A DNA stretch of 37,935 nt from Marinilabiliaceae bacterium (GCA_016342595.1 JAEINY010000034.1:1-37935); one strand, 5' to 3'. Counted from the first letter of the stretch, positions 17,849 to 26,825 are shown. Numbers and translations are program-made. Notes: generated by a model from the letters alone, not told the origin.

Positions 17849-18226
17849 CTAATTACCATTGCCATATAACCAATCTAACTGTGATTTATCCTCCATTACC
17901 AAAGCAAAAGAAATATTATTCAACTTGGGTTCGATGTGTGAAAAGTAAATGTTCCAAGGAACCACGTTCACATCAGCATGCCCAAATATCTGACTAACTG
18001 TATCAAGATAAATAGGTGATGCAAATCTTGAAACTTTCTTCCATTTATCCTTATACTTAGCGATTTCATCGGCTTGTAGCTTTCGCCTCTGAGGAATCTG
18101 AAGATTCTTTCTGAATCGTTTTGCTTTCAATTTACATTCGAAATAAACATAAATCACTCCTACTTTGCGATGAAAAAAGCGAATCACATGATAAACAAAT
18201 GATAATATTTTATAAGTTATTGACAT
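17849..18226 (-). CDS. Truncated sugar-transfer-associated ATP-grasp gene (N-terminal third only)
   Basis: The 125 residues align with roughly the first 125 residues of the three full-length ATP-grasp neighbours. NVVPWNIYFSHIEPKLNN and MEDKSQLDWLYG correspond to IVPSNIYYAAIEPALNN and EDKARIDWLND. Translation then stops at a TAG, just where the others continue into the ATP-binding core. Only 69 bp separate this stop from the next gene's start, so the catalytic two-thirds are deleted and not merely frameshifted. It starts 6 bp after the GT2 gene, has an ATG and is an unbroken frame. It is probably a decaying duplicate (pseudogene). A retained stand-alone N-terminal domain working with its paralogs is possible but less likely. 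Confidence 0.75.
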   Translation of the reverse strand: MSITYKILSFVYHVIRFFHRKVGVIYVYFECKLKAKRFRKNLQIPQRRKLQADEIAKYKDKWKKVSRFASPIYLDTVSQIFGHADVNVVPWNIYFSHIEPKLNNISFALVMEDKSQLDWLYGNGN

Positions 18227-18232
18227 AGATTA

Positions 18233-19069
18233 CTAATGTTGCCCATTCTCTATTAAGGAATAAATAAACTCTGCTTCCACTCGTCCCTTACGGGATGACT
18301 TTTCATAAGCTAAACGCCCCTGATTAAACAAAAATGCCATTTTTTGGACTTTGGCATTGCGATGCCATTTAGTCGCATATAATTCTTTATACCGTTTAAT
18401 CTCCCATGCCGCCCGATCTGATGATTTATTAGGTCCGAAAACTTCAACCGATTTAGATAAATCATGTTCCCGATAAGCTCCCAAATAAAATGGAATATGA
18501 ACAAAGTCAGTGTACTTCAAAAAACGACGCCACAAGTCTACATCCATGGTATAATGCAAATCTTCATTTAAACCATCTGCCTTTTCCCAAATAAATTTGG
18601 AGAAAAATGTTGTTTCCTGAGGGATTTTAAGATACACCCTTGATTCCCAACGCTTAAAAGAAGGTCCTTCATTAACTTTAAGTACACGATCATCTTTATC
18701 AATGATTACCCGATCGCCATAAAATACATGATGATCGGGATGTTTCAAATAATACTCAGCCACTATTTTTAGTGTGGCAGGATATAATACATCATCCGAA
18801 TTCAACCAATTATACAAATCCCCTGTGGCCATTTTAAAACCTTTATTAATGGCATTACTTTGACCAGCATCAGGCTCACTTACCCATTTGGATATGTGCG
18901 ATTCATATTTATTTATAATGTCCACACTCCCGTCCGTAGACCCCCCATCAACAATGATGTATTCCAAATTAGGATATCCCTGATTAATAACCGACAATAT
19001 GGTTCGTTCCAGAAATATGGCCTGATTATAAGATGGTGTAACAACAGTAATTTTAGGATATGGTTTCAT
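18233..19069 (-). CDS. Family 2 glycosyltransferase
   Basis: The 278-residue protein is a GT-A fold inverting glycosyltransferase. PKITVVTPSYNQAIFLERTI opens the fold. YIIVDGGSTDGSVDII gives the nucleotide-binding Asp pair, SDAGQSNAINKGFKMATGDLYNWLNSDDVL carries the DxD-equivalent (NSDD), and the acceptor region includes FYGDRVIID and YTMDVDLWRRF. The Q-x-x-A-x-N-x-G pattern is typical of bacterial EPS GT2 enzymes. No transmembrane segments are evident, so this is not a processive synthase. It overlaps the aminotransferase gene by 17 bp, so the two are probably translationally coupled. This enzyme could transfer the amino-sugar made by that aminotransferase, which is inference. Confidence 0.9.
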   Translation of the reverse strand: MKPYPKITVVTPSYNQAIFLERTILSVINQGYPNLEYIIVDGGSTDGSVDIINKYESHISKWVSEPDAGQSNAINKGFKMATGDLYNWLNSDDVLYPATLKIVAEYYLKHPDHHVFYGDRVIIDKDDRVLKVNEGPSFKRWESRVYLKIPQETTFFSKFIWEKADGLNEDLHYTMDVDLWRRFLKYTDFVHIPFYLGAYREHDLSKSVEVFGPNKSSDRAAWEIKRYKELYATKWHRNAKVQKMAFLFNQGRLAYEKSSRKGRVEAEFIYSLIENGQH

Positions 19070-20213
19070 ATTTACTTTGAAAACAGTTAATCAATAAAGT
19101 AGTGATTTTTTGAAGATTTTCTTCCGTTAATTCATAATAAAATGGCAAACGTAACAGCCGGTCAGTAAAGTAATCACTATTGACCAAATTCCGTCCATCA
19201 TGTTTATCCTGATAATAAGGACTTTTGTGCAATGAAATATAGTGAAATACAGCCAATATACTATTCTCTTTCAGCAACTTAATAATAGCAGAGCGTTCTT
19301 CAATGCTACGACAAATCACATAAAACATATGGTAATTATTGGTAGTATGGTCGAGTTTCTCAGGCAGTTTAATCACTCCTCTATTGGCCAATGGGGTGAG
19401 TGCCTGTAAATAGAAATTCCATATTTCCTTGCGTCGTTTTTGAATATCATCCAGATTTTCAACCTGTGCATATAAAAAAGCGGCAATGATATCTGATGGC
19501 AAATAGGAAGATCCGATATCAACCCATCCATATTTATCCACCTCGCCCCTAAAAAAAGAAGCCCGATTGGTTCCCTTTTCCCAAATAATTTCAGCTCTTT
19601 CAATAAAATGATCATCATTGACAACCAGCATCCCCCCTTCTCCAGATATGATATTTTTTGTTTCATGAAAAGAAAACGCAGATAAATGCCCGATCGATCC
19701 CAAGGGTCTTCCCTTATAATACGAATCAATAGCTTGAGCTGCATCCTCCACCACAAACAGTCCATATTTACCCGCCAACTGCATAATCACATCCATATCA
19801 CAAGCAACACCAGCATAATGAACAGGTACAATTGCTTTGGTTCGTGCTGTAATTAGATCCTCAATCTTTGAAACATCCATATTGGGATGATTCGACAAGC
19901 TGTCTGCAAAAACAATTTTAGCCCCTCTCAGCACAAAAGCATTAGCTGTTGATACAAAGGTATAAGATGGCATGATGACCTCATCACCCTCTTTGATATC
20001 CAATAATAAAGCTGCCATTTCCAAGGCATCGGTACAACTGGTGGTTAAAAGACACTTTTTAAAACCATACTTTTCCTGAAAGAAATGATGCACTTTTTGT
20101 GTAAATCGACTATTACCTTTAATCTCCCCATACAAGACAGCTTGAGACATATAATGCAGCTCTTTTCCTGACATATAGGGTTTGTTAAACGGAATTGCAT
20201 ACTTTCGATCCAT
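19053..20213 (-). CDS. wecE: dTDP-4-amino-4,6-dideoxygalactose transaminase (WecE/RffA-like)
   Basis: The 386-residue PLP-dependent DegT/DnrJ/EryC1 sugar aminotransferase opens with IPFNKPYMSGKEL, the WecE/RffA N-terminal signature. VEDAAQAID (D157 contacts the PLP ring nitrogen) and FSFHETKN (K186 forms the internal aldimine, T185-K186-N187 typical of WecE) follow. The C-terminal YHMFYVI and FHYISLHKSPYY segments also match the enzyme that makes dTDP-4-amino-4,6-dideoxy-D-galactose from dTDP-4-keto-6-deoxyglucose and glutamate. The rmlA/rmlB genes needed for the substrate are not in this window and would have to be elsewhere. WecE's usual acyltransferase partner WecD is not seen either. It starts 12 bp after the GT4 gene. 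Its product gives the glycan a free amine that could be acylated. Confidence 0.85.
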   Translation of the reverse strand: MDRKYAIPFNKPYMSGKELHYMSQAVLYGEIKGNSRFTQKVHHFFQEKYGFKKCLLTTSCTDALEMAALLLDIKEGDEVIMPSYTFVSTANAFVLRGAKIVFADSLSNHPNMDVSKIEDLITARTKAIVPVHYAGVACDMDVIMQLAGKYGLFVVEDAAQAIDSYYKGRPLGSIGHLSAFSFHETKNIISGEGGMLVVNDDHFIERAEIIWEKGTNRASFFRGEVDKYGWVDIGSSYLPSDIIAAFLYAQVENLDDIQKRRKEIWNFYLQALTPLANRGVIKLPEKLDHTTNNYHMFYVICRSIEERSAIIKLLKENSILAVFHYISLHKSPYYQDKHDGRNLVNSDYFTDRLLRLPFYYELTEENLQKITTLLINCFQSKYETIS

Positions 20214-20225
20214 AGCTCAATTTAT

Positions 20226-21551
20226 TTAGGACAACATCTTATTTCCCTTAATCTCTTCGAATACAGAAGTGTACATATGAATCACCTTTTCCGGATCAAT
20301 AAGATCAAGGGCCAGTGACCGACAATCTTGCTCCATTTTCTTCTGATTATCAAGTGATAGAGAAACCATCCGGAATAATCCTTCGGCTAAATCATCACTA
20401 TCTTTTAATTTGGCTCTATAACCTGTTTTACCGGAATGCACTAAATCCAGAGAAACCCCCATTTCAAATGAAACAATGGGTGTGCCCGACATCAATGCCT
20501 GGTTCACCATAACAGGACCAGAATCATAAACAGATGGGCAAACAAAAACATCTGCTGCCTGATAAGCAGCTGCCAGTTCATTAACCTGTTTCAAATAACC
20601 TAAACAGTGATATTTAAACGGAAGTAATTCCAATGGAAAATCATTGGTATTTCCAGCAATGAGTAATATAATTTTCTCTTTTAAGCCATCCCCGTTTAAT
20701 CTCAAATTTAAGAGATTAAGTGCATTCATTAAATAACTCATTCCCTTACGCTTCTCCCCAAAATGAACGGATCCAAAAAATAGAACCTTACGGTCTTCCG
20801 GAATTCCCCATTTTGACCGAACTGGCACTTTATCAACCGGCTTAAAAACATTGGAATCTATTCCTAAAAACGTCCGGTAAATCGGCAAATCCTTAAATAG
20901 GGAACTTTTCGATGTATTTTGATGATCCCATTCACTCCCGATCATCAACCGTAAATCATATCCTTGAATATTATCCTTCTTGAAGGCCAGGTTAATAGAT
21001 GAGTGGTCTTTTGATTTCTTTGAGAACAATGCCGGACAATTTCCACATCCATTGTGATAACCTTCACATTCCCAGGCATAGTGGCAACCGCCTGTAATGG
21101 GTGCCATATCCAGAAACTCCCACAAAATAGTAGCGCCTGTTACTTGTGCTAATTCCTTAATGTTTTTCACAGTAACAAACTCGGTTGTAAAAAACACCAC
21201 AATCACATCCGGTACAAAACCATTTAAACGGTGAAGTATCTTAGGTGTTGAATAATACTGTTTTGTCCCGTCAAGCTCAAAAAACTGATACTTAGAATCC
21301 TTCTTAATTTTTTTTAAAAGCCCCAGTTTCGATTTAATCTTTTGAAATATTTTCCGATCCACCTTTTTCCATAACTGGATACGTTTCCATTGCTTAGGGC
21401 TATGCATTGAAATCACGTCATCCTCCTCTTGTTCATGGTAAATCGTTAACATTTTAGAATCGTACCCGCTTCGAATAAAGTTATGATGCAGATCAAATGC
21501 TACCTTTCCTGCTCTCACAGGTCCATGCGCCGAAATACATAATACTTTCAT
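20226..21551 (-). CDS. Family 4 glycosyltransferase with Cys-rich insertion
   Basis: The 441-residue GT4 enzyme has an N-terminal MKVLCISAHGPVRAGKVAFDL and a donor-domain LFFGSVHFGEKRKGMSYLM. The E-x7-E region is replaced by VCPSVYDSGPVMVNQALMSGTPIVSFEMG, common in this subgroup. A segment with five cysteines and one histidine, GGCHYAWECEGYHNGCGNCPALF at about residues 150-175, resembles the motif seen in colanic-acid-type WcaC relatives and may bind metal or form a structural knot. It is the first gene after a 310-bp gap from the flippase, so it may have its own promoter there. Cytoplasmic; the sugar is unknown. Confidence 0.87.
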   Translation of the reverse strand: MKVLCISAHGPVRAGKVAFDLHHNFIRSGYDSKMLTIYHEQEEDDVISMHSPKQWKRIQLWKKVDRKIFQKIKSKLGLLKKIKKDSKYQFFELDGTKQYYSTPKILHRLNGFVPDVIVVFFTTEFVTVKNIKELAQVTGATILWEFLDMAPITGGCHYAWECEGYHNGCGNCPALFSKKSKDHSSINLAFKKDNIQGYDLRLMIGSEWDHQNTSKSSLFKDLPIYRTFLGIDSNVFKPVDKVPVRSKWGIPEDRKVLFFGSVHFGEKRKGMSYLMNALNLLNLRLNGDGLKEKIILLIAGNTNDFPLELLPFKYHCLGYLKQVNELAAAYQAADVFVCPSVYDSGPVMVNQALMSGTPIVSFEMGVSLDLVHSGKTGYRAKLKDSDDLAEGLFRMVSLSLDNQKKMEQDCRSLALDLIDPEKVIHMYTSVFEEIKGNKMLS

Positions 21552-21861
21552 ATCAATTCTCCTTGTTGATTCCTTTTATCCTGACTTCACCCACAAAAGC
21601 AATTTATCAATCAAATTACCCCCCTCACACTAACTCGACCTCCATTAAGAGACTTAATAACAACTCTTTTGAGCTATTATCCAAGATAACTATAAAAACA
21701 ACAACAATCAACTTAAATCGTCATAATGAAATTTGCACCAACACACCATCAATACACTCTCCACCTTTGAGTTACGGAATCCAAACACCTTTTACAATCA
21801 AAATATTTGAATGATTCGTCAAATGGTGTTTTTCGAAAGAAGCAAAAAATGTGGGTATCGC
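21552..21861. other. 310-bp intergenic gap with a nested stem-loop
   Basis: This is the largest break inside the EPS minus-strand block. No convincing gene is present; a plus-strand open frame across it runs into the start of the GT4 gene and has low-complexity content. At 21783-21831 AAACACC pairs with GGTGTTT, enclosing a second stem ATTTGA/TCAAAT with an 8-nt loop (21805-21824). No U-run follows on the minus strand, so it is not a standard terminator. No TAnnTTTG promoter was found. The gap probably holds a promoter or attenuation point for the glycosyltransferase sub-operon, which is inference. Confidence 0.35.
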
Positions 21862-23238
21862 TTATTGATTCCAGATACCTTTAGCTTTGCCGGTTACAAT
21901 TTTATAGTATTGAACGGGATGTAAAAATGTTCCCAACAGTAAACAAATGATGGTGGCAGCAATGACACCATTAATGCCCATCCCCATATTACGACCAAGA
22001 AATATCGATAATGGAATATTAATGATACTGGCAATAACTGCAGTAACCAATTGCAGCTTAATCTTTCCAACACCATTGATGAAATAAGCAAAAATATTAT
22101 TCCACGAACGAATGAACACGTACACAACCATTAACAGATTCAACTGCCAGGTAATCTCTACTCTATCTCCCAGCCACATTTTAAAAACCCAGGGAGCCAC
22201 AGCAAACATGACAATTAAAGCGACGGCCACCACACCCAACATTCTAAGCAACTTTCTCATTGAAGATCTCACCCATCCAATTTCACCTTTGGTGAATGCA
22301 TCTGTAAATGCAGACCAAAATGGAACTAAAACGATGGAGAATCCCATCTCCACAATTCCAAAATACTTACGGGCGGCACTGTAAGGCACTACATCAGCAG
22401 GGCCAAACAACCTTGTGATTATCATATTATCAGTAGCAAAAAGTATAATCACAGCTATTTGAACAATGAAAAATTTCACTCCCAGGTGAGTTAAAGATGA
22501 GAGTAACTTAGTATCAACATATTTAATGGAGGGACGAAAATCTTTATAACGTTTGCCATAAAAGAAAAATGTAGCAATGGTCAAGATACAAACCGGAACA
22601 GTACCTGAGATTAGAATGACATATAAAAGAGAAGCCTCTGCATATTTAAATAAGAGAAGAACACCAATCAGGAAAAAGGTACTAAAGAAGAAGTCCATCA
22701 TATCACTGTAGGCCGGATGTTGATCTGCTTCTAAAACAGTTCGGATCAGATTTAAAACAAATTTCAGACAAAAGAAGCCAACGAATGCAATTAATGAAGC
22801 CTTTAATACACCTGGTTCAGCCCCTTGAACATTAAAAACCTCATTCCAATCTACCACCAGAATAATGGGCAATAATATCAAGAATAATCCGACAGAGATG
22901 AGTGAAATAACAAAATAGGTACTACTCACATATTTCTTGGCAGATACAAGGTCGTGCTTTGCTAAACTCTCAGCCAGTTTGTTGCGCAATCCATTTCCCA
23001 AACCAATATTAAAAAAACTAAGCCATCCGGTAAATGAGCCCACCGTCAGCCAAACGCCATGCCACATATTACCCAGATAAGCCAATATCAGAGGAAATCG
23101 TATGTAACTAATAGCTAACCCAGTACCCTTTAGAACTAAAGAAAGTGCTATATTTTTTTTAAGCAATACTGTTCGTGCATCTCCTTTTGTTAATAAACCT
23201 AAAGCTTTATCACGCGTCTTCTTTAATAGTTTCTTCAT
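21862..23238 (-). CDS. Wzx-like oligosaccharide flippase
   Basis: About 458 residues with 12 or more predicted hydrophobic segments, in the pattern of the MATE/MVF-superfamily polysaccharide translocases (Wzx/RfbX). Early segments include LSLVLKGTGLAISYIRFPLILAYLG and a conserved GLGNGLRNKLAESLA motif just after the second helix. The protein should flip undecaprenyl-linked repeat units across the inner membrane. I chose the ATG at 23238 (MKKLLKK); an ATG at 23265 would add nine residues and deepen the overlap with the polymerase gene. Even so the two reading frames overlap by 29 bp, so expression is coupled. Confidence 0.85.
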   Translation of the reverse strand: MKKLLKKTRDKALGLLTKGDARTVLLKKNIALSLVLKGTGLAISYIRFPLILAYLGNMWHGVWLTVGSFTGWLSFFNIGLGNGLRNKLAESLAKHDLVSAKKYVSSTYFVISLISVGLFLILLPIILVVDWNEVFNVQGAEPGVLKASLIAFVGFFCLKFVLNLIRTVLEADQHPAYSDMMDFFFSTFFLIGVLLLFKYAEASLLYVILISGTVPVCILTIATFFFYGKRYKDFRPSIKYVDTKLLSSLTHLGVKFFIVQIAVIILFATDNMIITRLFGPADVVPYSAARKYFGIVEMGFSIVLVPFWSAFTDAFTKGEIGWVRSSMRKLLRMLGVVAVALIVMFAVAPWVFKMWLGDRVEITWQLNLLMVVYVFIRSWNNIFAYFINGVGKIKLQLVTAVIASIINIPLSIFLGRNMGMGINGVIAATIICLLLGTFLHPVQYYKIVTGKAKGIWNQ

Positions 23239-24457
23239 AGTGCTTATTCCAATAATACCGATCAAATAAAAAGGACATCATCAATCCATAGGTAAAGATG
23301 ATGTAATATACCAGTGTTACATTAGCCCACAGAAAGACACCCATCCCTATAAAACTCCCCCAGAATTGAGTGATTTTCGCAGTTCTATAAAAACGTCGGG
23401 CAATTAAAAACCAAAAAACAAAAGCAAAAAAACTACCTATGATACCGTATGAATAAAGATGTGCTAAATAACCCACATGAATCTGCGAACTTCGTCCGGC
23501 CAGTGCAACAATCACTTCATTGGAAAGATGAACACCTGATCCAAACCATGGGTTTTGTCCAAAAAACTTTTGGAAAATCTCAAAAGCCAGTAATCGGGTT
23601 GAAGCTGAATTAGCTAAGATACGATTTTGAATATACCCATCAATATCAAAACCAGTAAAAACAAGTACCTGCACAAATAATAAAACAATAATAGGAGTGG
23701 CAAAAGAAATGATAAGCAACGTTCGCCACTTATTTTTTCCTAATATTAATAATGGCATTAATGTCATTAAAAAACCAACTTGTACAAACCTTGAATTGGT
23801 AGCAAACACCACCACCAATCCCATTATTAGCCATACAAATGGAATTTTATGCTTCACTTTTGCATAATAAGCAGACACAAGAGCTACAATTGGCAAAAAA
23901 GACTGACTCACCTCCAGCATTCCGATATAGCCAAAAACAGAAGTCCTTCGAACTTCAAAAGCATCATCTGCAGCTCCCATTTTCCGGGCATAAGCAGCTA
24001 ACTCATCAGGTGCAAAAAAGAACGGATCATGAACAAACTGAATTAAGGATACCACAAACGAAGCCATGATAGTACCAATAAAAATCTTCATCAAAATATT
24101 AATCAAGCTTTCGGGTATCTTATAATTATCAACTACATATATTAAGCAGGCAATGTGTAAAAATGGATTAACAAAGGCATCAAATACAAACCCTTTCCGA
24201 GCATAAGTCCCCTTCTGTAAAACAATATCCCATCCCAAATAATAAGCGTATACAACCAATGCTGCCAAAACCAATCCATCAAACCGGGAGTTATTAACGC
24301 CTTTACGAATGAGCAGAGCCAAAGAAATCAATAATAAGGTGCCACCATATATTTTATAGAATCCTTGATCAACAGTAGAGTAATCAAGAAAACATACAAT
24401 GGGTGCAAATGATAGTAAAATAAAATATAAGTAGATCAGATTTGATATCCGAAACAT
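23210..24457 (-). CDS. Wzy-like O-antigen/EPS polymerase
   Basis: The 415-residue polytopic membrane protein has about 10-12 hydrophobic helices and a long extracytoplasmic loop in the C-terminal half. FGQNPWFGSGVHLSN in that loop resembles the Wzy_C/O-antigen-ligase loop, with its short G-x-G motif. Sequence conservation in this family is low, so the call depends mostly on topology and location between the Wzc-like and Wzx-like genes. It would join flipped repeat units on the periplasmic side. The start is 1 bp after the Wzc-like stop. A ligase (WaaL-like) function cannot be excluded but is less likely given the adjacent flippase and co-polymerase. Confidence 0.8.
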   Translation of the reverse strand: MFRISNLIYLYFILLSFAPIVCFLDYSTVDQGFYKIYGGTLLLISLALLIRKGVNNSRFDGLVLAALVVYAYYLGWDIVLQKGTYARKGFVFDAFVNPFLHIACLIYVVDNYKIPESLINILMKIFIGTIMASFVVSLIQFVHDPFFFAPDELAAYARKMGAADDAFEVRRTSVFGYIGMLEVSQSFLPIVALVSAYYAKVKHKIPFVWLIMGLVVVFATNSRFVQVGFLMTLMPLLILGKNKWRTLLIISFATPIIVLLFVQVLVFTGFDIDGYIQNRILANSASTRLLAFEIFQKFFGQNPWFGSGVHLSNEVIVALAGRSSQIHVGYLAHLYSYGIIGSFFAFVFWFLIARRFYRTAKITQFWGSFIGMGVFLWANVTLVYYIIFTYGLMMSFLFDRYYWNKHYEETIKEDA

Positions 24458-24458
24458 C

Positions 24459-26822
24459 CTAGTTCTTTTTTTTCTTCATGTAATAAGCCGAATAACTATA
24501 ATAACGATTACGCGATATTTTGACACCATTCAAAAGTACAGATACCTTCTTTCCAAGCGAGCTATCCATCTCCGTAAGAATTTCTTTTAACTCGTGTTTA
24601 AGCGTGTAATTAACACGCATAATCATAATCACCAGATCGGCCAATTGCCCCAGGGAAAGACTTTCCGCTGTCACGCTTACCGGGCCAGCATCAACAATCA
24701 CATAATCATACTTCTCCCGTAGCTTCTTCAACATTTCCCGGCTTTCCTCTGAATCGACTAATTCCGCAGGATTAGGAGGTAAGGGACCAGCGGGTATATA
24801 AAAGATATTTTTGTTATCCGTTTTTTTAATAATAGAATTCAATTCAACCTGACCAGAGAGGTAACGAGAAATCCCATCACTATTTTCAGTGAAATAATTT
24901 TCACTCAAATCACCTTTACGCAAGTCGAAATCCAGTAAAACAGTTTTTTTACCAAGCGCAGCCAGCGAATGGGCCAGATTAAAGGAACAAAATGATTTAC
25001 CTTCACCCGGCATGGTGGATGTAAGTAAAATAATACGGCCTTCATTCTCCTGAGGCCATCCCCAAAAACCTAAATTCGTTCTGAGCTTGCGGAATGACTC
25101 GGCAGTAATCTGGTGTTTATCGTCCTTATCATTATCAAACATATTTTTAGCACCATTGGGATGCATGTATATCTGTCCGAGCACAGGTGCATTAAAGTTG
25201 ACTCTAAAATCTTCAATATCTGCAATTTTCTCAAAGAATGATTCGTGGATTAATATATATATCGTTGGTATGAGCAAAGCCCAAAAAACCATAAATACTA
25301 AATTTCGCGCTTTCTTAGGAGCCTGGTAACCTTCAAAAGCCGGATAATCGATTACTTCATAATCCGGAAGATTAGAAGCTTTTGCAATCTGCGCTTCAGA
25401 ACGTTTTTCAATAAGAAAAGTGTAAATGGCATCATTTAACCTGAAATTGCGTTCAAAAGTGGTTAAGTTACGCTGTGTTTCGGGTAGTTTATCTAACTCT
25501 GAATTAAGCGTTGACACTTTTACCTGAGTCTGCTGCAAAGCCAATCGGGAAGCATCCAGCTCATATTGTAAGTTCACTAAAATAGTTTTCTTCAAATTAG
25601 AGATCCGAAAAGTCAACTCCCGTAGTTGCGGACTTTTGGCCTGCCGGTTTTCAATCAGATGATTTTTACGCCCGATAAGACTAATGTACTCATTAAGCAA
25701 ATCATTCAACACCTGGTTATTCAAATCAGACAACACCGTCACGGAATGCTCCGTGAAGTCATCGCCTTTTTTAAAATTATCATTCAAAAACTCCAGATTA
25801 TTCACATGTGCTTCAATTCGGTCTCGTTCAACACCCATGGTCTGAAGATTATCATAAATCTGACTCGCTTTCATACTCACATCAATCACCTGACGCTGGG
25901 TTCTGAAATCCTGTAATGATTGTTCCGCCAGACTTAATGAGTCAAACACCTCATTAAGCTGCTCATCTATAAAATCAATAGTCGAAAAGGCAATGTGATT
26001 TTTTCGTTGTAAATCGCTGTCAATAATCGTCTCCACATATGAATCTAAAAAATCCTTACCCTGCCGAAAATTACCTGCTATCAAATTAATATTAATCGCA
26101 GTCGCATCTAATTGCGCCCCTTCAACGGTTAAGTTATCCTTGTAGGCATTAACCAATTGGCGGTTACTATTAATCACAAAGAATAACTTTCGGCCCATGA
26201 TCTTTTTCATATCAATGCCCTCCTTTAAGAGCATTGTAAATTTAAAGTTTTCATTTCGTGCGGTTTCTCCAAAGTTGAATACTTTTTCCAACTGCCAATC
26301 CAGTACTTCCTGTTCATTTGAGGCTGTTACAAAATTATGCAACATGGCTTCATCAGCCTCTGCTGATAATTTGTACTTACTATCTGAAAGTATTTCGATG
26401 TAAAATTCCTGCCCCGTCAATTGCAAATGATTTTTATCAAGAATTACCTGAAATGGTGCAGCACTATACAAGTTCTCATTATAGAGTGGACGTTGGCGAT
26501 AATATTGAACACTAAAATTCAGCTTATCGAAAACTTTTTCAAGTAATGGCCTGGCATTTAAAGATATCAAACTATTCTGAAAGGTGTTTCGGCCACTAAA
26601 CAATTCAGATCCAGGCAAAAAGGTTGACGGATCAATCATACTTCGGTTACTCTCATGCACAACAATCTTTGCTCCAATATTGACTCGTGGTTCAGCAAAT
26701 TTGTTATACAAGATGCCCAGGATCATAAATAAAGCTAAGGATCCTAAATAGAGGCGCCAATATTTACCGAATTTTTGTATAATGATTTTAAAATCGTTGG
26801 ATTGTTCATTTACTATTGCCAT
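24459..26822 (-). CDS. Wzc-like polysaccharide co-polymerase with BY-kinase domain
   Basis: The 787-residue protein combines a chain-length regulator with a bacterial tyrosine kinase. The N-terminal Wzz region has a membrane helix at about 22-40. A long coiled-coil periplasmic part is followed by a GNVR-type segment (LPETQRNLTTFERNF) and a second helix near 505-525. The cytoplasmic BY-kinase domain has Walker A TMPGEGKS (K609), Walker A' VLLDFDLR (628-635), Walker B VIVDAGP (708-714) and a C-terminal tyrosine cluster (Y774, Y775, Y777, Y780, Y781) for autophosphorylation. Autophosphorylation cycles drive polymer assembly with Wza. No cognate phosphatase (Wzb or PHP type) is seen in the window. 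It starts 3 bp after the Wza-like gene. Confidence 0.92.
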   Translation of the reverse strand: MAIVNEQSNDFKIIIQKFGKYWRLYLGSLALFMILGILYNKFAEPRVNIGAKIVVHESNRSMIDPSTFLPGSELFSGRNTFQNSLISLNARPLLEKVFDKLNFSVQYYRQRPLYNENLYSAAPFQVILDKNHLQLTGQEFYIEILSDSKYKLSAEADEAMLHNFVTASNEQEVLDWQLEKVFNFGETARNENFKFTMLLKEGIDMKKIMGRKLFFVINSNRQLVNAYKDNLTVEGAQLDATAININLIAGNFRQGKDFLDSYVETIIDSDLQRKNHIAFSTIDFIDEQLNEVFDSLSLAEQSLQDFRTQRQVIDVSMKASQIYDNLQTMGVERDRIEAHVNNLEFLNDNFKKGDDFTEHSVTVLSDLNNQVLNDLLNEYISLIGRKNHLIENRQAKSPQLRELTFRISNLKKTILVNLQYELDASRLALQQTQVKVSTLNSELDKLPETQRNLTTFERNFRLNDAIYTFLIEKRSEAQIAKASNLPDYEVIDYPAFEGYQAPKKARNLVFMVFWALLIPTIYILIHESFFEKIADIEDFRVNFNAPVLGQIYMHPNGAKNMFDNDKDDKHQITAESFRKLRTNLGFWGWPQENEGRIILLTSTMPGEGKSFCSFNLAHSLAALGKKTVLLDFDLRKGDLSENYFTENSDGISRYLSGQVELNSIIKKTDNKNIFYIPAGPLPPNPAELVDSEESREMLKKLREKYDYVIVDAGPVSVTAESLSLGQLADLVIMIMRVNYTLKHELKEILTEMDSSLGKKVSVLLNGVKISRNRYYSYSAYYMKKKKN

Positions 26823-26825
26823 AAC

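Noticed and set aside
19373-19765. Minus-strand open frame of 130 codons inside the aminotransferase gene
   Set aside because: Alternative frame of wecE; the real frame carries all the PLP-enzyme motifs.
21497-21814. Plus-strand open frame across the 310-bp gap
   Set aside because: It starts inside the antisense of a GT4 gene and is low-complexity Thr/Asn/Ile-rich; no conserved feature.
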